A stretch of 9,820 nucleotides of DNA, taken from contig JAQYWI010000196.1 of the NCBI GenBank assembly GCA_030145015.1, positions 1-9,820 of the forward strand. The letters run 5' to 3'. This document shows, piece by piece, positions 6,354 through 9,820 of the stretch. The position numbers and the translations under genes are program-made. Under the pieces are notes generated by a model. It was not told the DNA's origin and did no database searches. It was given only the letters and a program-made list of their open reading frames with translations. Numbering within the stretch: position 1 is the stretch's first letter; the number at the start of each line of letters is the position of its first letter. This stretch comes from Desulfobacterales bacterium. Lineage in GTDB: Bacteria; Desulfobacterota; Desulfobacteria; Desulfobacterales; JAHEIW01.

Positions 6354-6752
6354 CTAGGTGAGTAGTTCGAATAACTCAAGATTTGAAGCTGCTTTGTCAA
6401 ATGTGATCACGCATTCACACCCGACAACTCTCGCATAATGCCCGATTAAAAGATCCGATAAGTCTGTTTTGTTTTCTCGTGCCGAAGCGACAAAGCTCCG
6501 AATCGCTGATTGTGCCTCAAATTCCAGAATGGGCATCAGCATTAACTGATCGAGGGAGTTCACGATATCCTGCCTTGTTACTTTGTAAACGGATTCGAGC
6601 GCCCAGACAGTCTCAAGCACAACCAGCGCCGGTAAAAATAAAACTTCCTTGTCGGCCTCGGTTTGTTTGAATTTCCGATAAACAGCCTTGGATTGTTGTT
6701 CGTCATCCCTCACAAGGAATCGAACCAATACATTGGAATCCAAAGCCTTCAT
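6354..6752 (-). CDS. vapC: PIN-domain ribonuclease toxin (VapC-like)
   Basis: This 132-residue protein is a compact PIN domain. The acidic metal-binding set is visible: D5 in ALDSNVLVR, E47 in VVLETVW, D97/D100 in TDLSDLLIG, and D119 in ITFDKAA. VapC toxins cut specific RNAs, often tRNA or rRNA, until bound by their antitoxin. Its ATG overlaps the stop of the upstream AbrB-type gene by 4 bp (ATGA), the usual translational coupling of toxin to antitoxin. It converges on the HMG-CoA lyase gene with a 29-bp gap and no obvious terminator. All catalytic positions are intact, so it should be active; the RNA target cannot be inferred. Confidence 0.9.
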   Translation of the reverse strand: MKALDSNVLVRFLVRDDEQQSKAVYRKFKQTEADKEVLFLPALVVLETVWALESVYKVTRQDIVNSLDQLMLMPILEFEAQSAIRSFVASARENKTDLSDLLIGHYARVVGCECVITFDKAASNLELFELLT

Positions 6753-6997
6753 TTGAAGGCCTCCCGCATTTTTTGCTTGATTGCGGCATCCATCTCCTCA
6801 ATGGAAACGGGCTTTCTTCCGGGTTTGTGTAAAATTCCAAAAACCTCATCGACCCTCTTGGTCACCGGTATAAGAAGAGCCTCTCCGGTATCGGTAATGA
6901 CGAATTCGAGCTTATCTCCCGAGTGTATACCCAAAGATGTCCGAATTGCTTTCGGGACTGTTACCTGCCCTTTGTTTGTCAGAGTTGCTAAAGCCAT
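6749..6997 (-). CDS. vapB: AbrB/SpoVT-type antitoxin (VapB-like)
   Basis: The 82-residue protein has an N-terminal swapped-hairpin DNA-binding domain at about 3-47 with the hallmark LTNKGQVTVPKAIRTSLGI and GDKLEFV. A helical tail (about 48-82) would wrap the PIN toxin. It should neutralise the toxin and, as a dimer, repress the shared promoter. AGGAG lies 11 nt before the ATG, slightly far but clear. The 4-bp overlap with the toxin gene supports a single mRNA. Confidence 0.9.
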   Translation of the reverse strand: MALATLTNKGQVTVPKAIRTSLGIHSGDKLEFVITDTGEALLIPVTKRVDEVFGILHKPGRKPVSIEEMDAAIKQKMREAFK

Positions 6998-7029
6998 GGG
7001 GGAAATTTCTCCTTACTTTTTTTTTATTT

Positions 7030-7066
7030 CTTACTTCATAGTAAGGCAAAATCGATTAAACGTCAA
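7030..7066 (-). promoter_or_regulatory. Promoter and operator of the vapBC-like pair
   Basis: On the minus strand, TTGACG (7061-7066), 17 bp, then TACTAT (7038-7043) is a near-consensus sigma-70 promoter. A perfect inverted repeat CTTACT-TCAT-AGTAAG (7030-7045) covers the -10, and a third GTAAG half-site lies at the Shine-Dalgarno (about 7012-7016). This is the expected arrangement for autorepression by an AbrB-type antitoxin. Confidence 0.65.
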
Positions 7067-7091
7067 TCCTTAATTCAACATAAAAAAGGGA

Positions 7092-7120
7092 TTAAGCTGG
7101 TGAGCTGTTAAGCTGTTAGG
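7092..7120. repeat. AGCT-rich quasi-tandem repeat, copy 2
   Basis: TTAAGCTGGTGAGCTGTTAA and following bases match the copy at 4890-4922 at most positions. It lies just outside the left arm of the long inverted repeat around hipBST. Confidence 0.5.
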
Positions 7121-7125
7121 CGGGA

Positions 7126-7256
7126 AGCGCCTGCTCAAGGCTGAAGGCTCAATGCCCAAGGCAATTAAAACCATTTGTTATAAAAGAAATAAAAAATGGG
7201 GATGATCAAACACTGTCTTTTATTTATCGGCCTTCTATCAGCTTTGAGCTTTCAGT
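7126..7256. repeat. Left arm of a long inverted repeat flanking hipBST
   Basis: Read as reverse complement, this stretch aligns with 9121-9238. Shared exact blocks include CAAAGCTGATAGAAG, ATAAATAAAAG, TTTGATCATC, AACAAATGGTTTTAATTGCC and CCTTGAGCAGGCGCT. By hand alignment roughly 90% of aligned bases agree, with one 1-nt indel and one 14-nt extra segment in this copy (about 7141-7156). It contains no gene. Confidence 0.85.
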
Positions 7257-7323
7257 TCTATTGGCCTTGAGCCCCTTAATATATTAAGATCTGATGCGAA
7301 ATCCCGCCTCTTGCGGGGGCCCT

Positions 7324-7354
7324 GAACCCTAATCCACCTCTTTGAGATGGGTTC
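7324..7354 (-). terminator. Stem-loops at the 3' end of hipT
   Basis: On the minus strand GAACCC and ATCTC pair with GAGGT and GGGTTC around an AAA loop, with a 6-nt bulge on one side. The stem begins at the last base of the hipT stop. A second small hairpin, CCCGC-N5-GCGGG (7303-7317), follows. Neither has a strong T-run, so termination is probably only partial. Confidence 0.35.
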
Positions 7355-8283
7355 TAGGTTAGCCCCAAAAGATTGCAGCGCTCATTGAGAAGTTCTTTAT
7401 ATTTATCTTTCATATTGTCTGATAAAAAACTTTTTTGAATTAGTTCGATCCACCTTGGATATGCCTTTGAAATTCGCAATGTAGTCTGAGCTATTGATTT
7501 TTGTAATAGTTCAAGCCTCTCTTCAGCAAAATAATAGAGAAAATCATCTTTTTTTAGCCTATTTTTTTTCCCGTTCAATGGAAGCGCAAGTTCTGCTTCG
7601 GAATTTAAGACGATTGTTGAATTTAGTAGATCATAGGCTGGAGATAGCTCAACTTTTAAATCACGTCTGATTAGGGAAAAATTTTTTAAATGCATATCCT
7701 CATTACCAACCAGAAAGTTGAACAATGTTAAATTAAAAAACTTTAATTTTTCAATTGCCGGAAACGTACAGAACTTATCGATTATTGTTATTAGCTTTTC
7801 CATCGATGAATTGTACTTGGTTTCTCTATCCATCCCGGAAAGCTGGGCAAAATCTTCTACCGGCACCTTTTTATTCCTTCCGACACGATCAAATCGCTTA
7901 ATAAAGTAGGTCATAGATCCGTCAATTGAATAAAACAAGCCATGCAACGGAATCTCAATTCCGATCAATCCTGCTAAACGCATGGTTAAATCTTCATTTT
8001 CAGGTACTTCTGAATAATTAGGGGTTTGAGGCTTAATAATATAATTACCACCTGCATCCACAATTTCAAAAATACAATTTTTTATATTTAGCCTGACGCT
8101 TAGCTTTGGCTGAACTCCCTGGATTGACATTTTAGAAGCTCTTGCCACAGATTCTTTTACTTGCCTCTCAGCTGAATAGGGAAAATCATTTAAAGTTTTC
8201 AACTTAGGCGATAGTTTTCTCAAACCCGCATCGGAGTATTTCTTATCACCGCTATCTGCATAGGTAATTGGACACCGATTCAT
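7354..8283 (-). CDS. hipT: HipT-like serine/threonine kinase toxin (HipA C-terminal domain)
   Basis: The 309-residue protein is the kinase core of HipA without the N-terminal subdomain, which is encoded separately upstream. HipA-family kinases phosphorylate aminoacyl-tRNA synthetases (GltX for E. coli HipA, TrpS for E. coli HipT) and stop translation. Seen here are the Gly-rich loop KMSIQGVQPK at 51-60 with candidate autophosphorylation site S53, nucleotide-binding Lys in YIIKP (K84), substrate-region motifs IKRFDR (128-133) and DFAQLSG (144-150), catalytic GNEDMHLKN (D196), and the DFG-like metal site SPAYDLL (D218). All key kinase residues are intact. E. coli HipT has two serines in its loop; here the second is Gln (S-I-Q). 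The ATG overlaps the hipS stop by 4 bp and has AGGAG upstream. The gene is AT-rich compared with the ABC and lyase genes, suggesting transfer. Its target is unknown. Confidence 0.92.
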   Translation of the reverse strand: MNRCPITYADSGDKKYSDAGLRKLSPKLKTLNDFPYSAERQVKESVARASKMSIQGVQPKLSVRLNIKNCIFEIVDAGGNYIIKPQTPNYSEVPENEDLTMRLAGLIGIEIPLHGLFYSIDGSMTYFIKRFDRVGRNKKVPVEDFAQLSGMDRETKYNSSMEKLITIIDKFCTFPAIEKLKFFNLTLFNFLVGNEDMHLKNFSLIRRDLKVELSPAYDLLNSTIVLNSEAELALPLNGKKNRLKKDDFLYYFAEERLELLQKSIAQTTLRISKAYPRWIELIQKSFLSDNMKDKYKELLNERCNLLGLT

Positions 8284-8594
8284 CTTTTTTTCTCCTGAAC
8301 AGTAACTGCACCAACTAAATCATTGCCCACAGCAACCAATTGGCTAAAATAATCATATTTATCAATTTTCTTCTGCTTGAGAAGCCCTTCAAGAAGAATT
8401 CCCTCCGGTAGTAATCCGTCAAAAAAAGGAGGAAAATTTTGGAAGAAAAATTCCCTACCTTCAACGGGCATTGTGAGCGAAATGGGAGGTCCATTATAAT
8501 CTTCTGTATAATTAAAACGATAAGACTTGCCGGGCACTAGTTCTTCCAAAACACCCGCTTGCACCCCATGCATGAAAACTTCAGCTTTTCTCAT
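8280..8594 (-). CDS. hipS: HipS-like small protein (HipA N-terminal subdomain)
   Basis: These 104 residues match the N-terminal subdomain that is fused to the kinase in ordinary HipA: AEVFMHG..AG.LEE at 4-18, then PISLTMP (37-43) and FPPFFDGLLPEG (54-65), and a FSQLVAVGNDLVGAVTV tail. In the E. coli tripartite system HipS, not HipB, is the antitoxin and is reported to insert a conserved Trp into the kinase active site. This protein has no Trp anywhere; the position after LLPEG, where Trp is found in many relatives, is Ile66. It should still bind the kinase but must inhibit it differently, or HipB may do the job. The start has GGAGG 6 nt upstream, overlaps the hipB end by 14 bp, and couples to hipT by an ATGA overlap. 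Confidence 0.85.
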   Translation of the reverse strand: MRKAEVFMHGVQAGVLEELVPGKSYRFNYTEDYNGPPISLTMPVEGREFFFQNFPPFFDGLLPEGILLEGLLKQKKIDKYDYFSQLVAVGNDLVGAVTVQEKKR

Positions 8595-8805
8595 AAAAAA
8601 CCTCCATAAGAGGGCTGTCGAAAATAATTTTTATATTCAAAACTTTAAGAATTCTTGCCAGAGTGGAATACCGAATAGTTTCCTTGCCTTTTTCAATATC
8701 AAAGATAACTGTTTTCCCAACCCCTGCTAAATCGGCTAATTGATTTCTTGAAAGCCCACTCCTTTTGCGATGAAATAAAACTATTTCGCCCAATTTATGA
8801 TCCAT
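8581..8805 (-). CDS. hipB: HipB-like Xre-family HTH regulator/antitoxin
   Basis: The 74-residue protein is an Xre/HTH_3 domain: SGLSRNQLADLAGVGKTVIF at 16-35 forms the helix-turn-helix, then DIEKGKETIRYSTLARILKVLNI. It ends in a short hydrophobic tail (IKIIFDSP) that fits the dimer strand of HipB proteins. It should bind the palindromes upstream and repress its operon, bridging HipS/HipT into a complex. I start at ATG 8805, with GAGG 6 nt upstream; the alternative TTG at 8817 overlaps that ribosome site and is less likely. It is the first gene of the hipB-hipS-hipT operon. Confidence 0.88.
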   Translation of the reverse strand: MDHKLGEIVLFHRKRSGLSRNQLADLAGVGKTVIFDIEKGKETIRYSTLARILKVLNIKIIFDSPLMEVFYEKS

Positions 8806-8819
8806 AATATACCTCAATA

Positions 8820-8840
8820 TTGCCGCTAAAACGGTAAAAA
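8820..8840. promoter_or_regulatory. HipB operator-like site 1 (degenerate left arm)
   Basis: CCG-N6-CGGTAAAAA, the same core as sites 2 and 3 but with TTG in place of the TTA preceding the left CCG. It lies 15-35 bp upstream of the hipB ATG, probably in the leader. Its centre is at 8828.5. Confidence 0.6.
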
Positions 8841-8887
8841 TAATTAAAAAGTAGCCTGCAAGCTATCCGATTGAAAAAGATTGCCTA

Positions 8888-8911
8888 TTTTTACCGCAAA
8901 ACCGGTAAAAA
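8888..8911. promoter_or_regulatory. HipB operator-like site 2
   Basis: TTTTTACCG (8888-8896), 6-bp spacer, CGGTAAAAA (8903-8911) is a perfect 9-bp inverted repeat. It sits exactly between the candidate -35 and -10 of the hipB promoter. Its centre is at 8899.5, 71 bp from site 1. Confidence 0.75.
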
Positions 8912-8916
8912 ATCAA
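8888..8916 (-). promoter_or_regulatory. Candidate hipBST promoter
   Basis: On the minus strand TTGATT (8911-8916), 17 bp, then TAAAAA (8888-8893); each hexamer matches 4 of 6 consensus bases. Operator site 2 fills the spacer, so bound HipB would exclude polymerase. The leader of about 75 nt would contain site 1. Confidence 0.4.
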
Positions 8917-8958
8917 GTTTTTTAATTCTAAAAAAGAAAAATATTAAAATAAGGGCTA

Positions 8959-8982
8959 TTTTTACCGCTAAAACGGTAAAAA
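8959..8982. promoter_or_regulatory. HipB operator-like site 3
   Basis: TTTTTACCG (8959-8967), spacer CTAAAA, CGGTAAAAA (8974-8982): perfect 9-bp arms. Its centre is at 8970.5, again exactly 71 bp from site 2. It is upstream of the candidate promoter, so it may support looping or cooperative binding. Confidence 0.75.
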
Positions 8983-9026
8983 CGTACCGGAATTTTCTCT
9001 TTATTTTAGCATATAGGTTCAAGTCG

Positions 9027-9077
9027 ATCCGCAGATCCAATAATATCCGCAGATTACGCAGATTTCCGCAGATTATT
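9027..9077. repeat. CCGCAGATT-type repeat cluster
   Basis: ATCCGCAGAT, AATATCCGCAGATTACGC and TTTCCGCAGATTATT follow one another. The 12-mer AATATCCGCAGA (9042-9053) equals the one at 4941-4952. It is part of the dispersed repeat family seen in the 4881-5400 spacer. Confidence 0.55.
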
Positions 9078-9120
9078 AAAAACCAAAATCATATAAGTTT
9101 GCAGATTAGATCTTTATCCA

Positions 9121-9238
9121 GCTCAAAGTTCAAAGCTGATAGAAGTCTTATAAATAAAAGTCAATGTTTGATCATCACCATTTTTTTATTTCCTTTACAA
9201 CAAATGGTTTTAATTGCCTTGACCCTTGAGCAGGCGCT
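9121..9238. repeat. Right arm of the long inverted repeat flanking hipBST
   Basis: This is the inverted partner of 7126-7256 (see that entry). It lies between the operator region and a strong terminator and contains no gene. An open frame at 8871-9293 runs through the operators and this repeat and is not credible as coding sequence. Confidence 0.85.
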
Positions 9239-9302
9239 GCGCGAACGACACTTTAACTTTAGACACTTCAAACTAAAGATTTACGAATTCTAAGAGTTGA
9301 CC

Positions 9303-9341
9303 AAAAAAAAAGGGGCAGCGGAAATATATCCCGCTACCCCC
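9303..9341 (-). terminator. Strong intrinsic terminator, minus strand
   Basis: Arms 9312-9321 (GGGGCAGCGG) and 9331-9340 (CCGCTACCCC) form a 10-bp stem with one mismatch and a 9-nt AT-rich loop. On the minus strand nine T (9303-9311) follow immediately, the classical form. It would end the transcript of the polysaccharide-export gene about 200 nt after its stop and insulate hipBST from it. Confidence 0.85.
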
Positions 9342-9549
9342 TTCTTTTAGACTCTAAATAAGGGTTATTTAAAAACCGGCCAATATCCTAATTGTTCGCT
9401 TCGCTCATCCGCCTTCTGACCCAGCATTCCACTGTAGCGCTAAAGCTTCACTTCGTGCCCATTTTTCCAAGTAGCCATGCAGGCGGCATAGAACCAGTGT
9501 TGTTAAAAACCAAGCTCCCAAGTGGTTATAGAAATTTCGATATGTTGAA
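9342..9549 (-). other. 3' untranslated spacer without a recognisable gene
   Basis: Between the SLBB gene stop and the terminator lie about 200 bp with no open frame of note, no tRNA-like fold and no repeat matching elsewhere in the window. It probably forms the 3' untranslated part of the export-protein transcript, or could yield a 3'-end small RNA ending at the terminator. Confidence 0.4.
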
Positions 9550-9820
9550 CTAGTTTTCAGGATTTTTATAGCCAACACTGCCGAAACCCGGTAAACCTAT
9601 ATTAATACCCACGCCATGAACCAATTTCCCGTAGGCGCTGGCCTCGGTAATCAGGACATCGCGGTCTTTAACCTCCAGTTCCATGGTTTCTGACTGGGTG
9701 AGATCGAGCTCAATCATCTCCCGATTGCCGGCTTCCGAAATGCGTATCAGGGTTGCCCGTTCTCTGTTGGCATAAGGCGCCAGGCCCCCGGCCTCCAGGA
9801 AAGCCTCCTGCAAGGTGGTT
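9550..9820 (-). CDS. SLBB-domain polysaccharide export protein, C-terminal fragment
   Basis: The reading frame is open to the right edge, so only the last 89 or so residues are visible. TTLQEAFLEAGGLAPYANRE followed by ATLIR and DRDVLITEAS is the typical SLBB repeat of Wza/Poly_export proteins, which form the outer-membrane channel of capsule or exopolysaccharide export. The end, GVGINIGLPGFGSVGYKNP, resembles the Gly-rich tail of these proteins in related bacteria. A TTG at 9813 lies inside the conserved SLBB strand and is not a real start. Upstream genes of the polysaccharide cluster would lie beyond 9820. Confidence 0.85.
   Translation of the reverse strand, partial: TTLQEAFLEAGGLAPYANRERATLIRISEAGNREMIELDLTQSETMELEVKDRDVLITEASAYGKLVHGVGINIGLPGFGSVGYKNPEN

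Noticed and set aside
6663..7073. 136-codon open frame on the plus strand opposite the antitoxin gene
   Set aside because: Antisense to the vapBC-like pair and covering its promoter; no protein features.
8820..8982. Three regularly spaced palindromic repeats resembling a short CRISPR array
   Set aside because: Only three copies, one degenerate, 24 bp each with about 47-bp AT-rich gaps, no Cas genes, and location directly upstream of an HTH antitoxin gene fits operators far better.
8871..9293. 140-codon open frame on the plus strand
   Set aside because: Crosses two operators and the right inverted-repeat arm; Lys/Ile/Arg-rich translation typical of AT-rich noncoding DNA.

Overview
The window looks like chromosomal DNA of a Gram-negative, probably strictly anaerobic bacterium, most likely a Desulfobacterota (Desulfobacterales-type) member. 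This is inference. It rests on the protein mix (NEW3-domain/ABC export operon, HMG-CoA lyase, Wza-like SLBB protein, CoA-type Nudix enzyme), moderate GC genes, and intergenic spaces full of short repeated words (AGCT-rich runs and CCGCAGATT/AATCTGCGG words). No rRNA, tRNA, transposase or Cas gene is visible.

Layout. Positions 1-225 (minus) hold the N-terminus of a ParA/MinD-type ATPase with a good promoter and repeated TTCTTCTAT boxes upstream. Positions 226-672 have no convincing gene but carry a 97-nt imperfect palindrome. Positions 673-1518 (minus) encode a Nudix hydrolase of the CoA pyrophosphatase type whose Nudix box is split by an insertion. Positions 1950-4880 (plus) form a tight three-gene operon: a secreted, membrane-anchored NEW3/Ig-like protein, an ABC ATPase and an ABC-2 permease. 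Positions 4881-5400 are a repeat-rich spacer. Positions 5401-6324 (plus) encode an HMG-CoA lyase family enzyme.

Positions 6354-9240 (minus) are a toxin-antitoxin cluster. First comes an AbrB-type antitoxin/PIN toxin pair (vapBC-like) with its own promoter and operator. Beyond it is a split HipA-type system in the order hipB-hipS-hipT (HTH protein, small HipA-N-like protein, kinase). Three palindromic operators spaced exactly 71 bp apart lie upstream of hipB. The AT-rich hipBST block is enclosed by a roughly 120-bp imperfect inverted repeat (7126-7256 and 9121-9238), which suggests a discrete inserted or mobilised unit. A strong terminator (9303-9341) and the C-terminus of an SLBB polysaccharide-export protein (9550-9820, minus) close the window.

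The most notable biology is the hipBST cassette. The small HipS-like protein contains no tryptophan at all, although a conserved Trp is what E. coli HipS is reported to insert into the HipT active site. The kinase has an S-I-Q loop rather than the two-serine form. Together with the evenly spaced operators and long flanking inverted repeat, this points to a HipBST branch with a different inhibition mode and its own mobility history.
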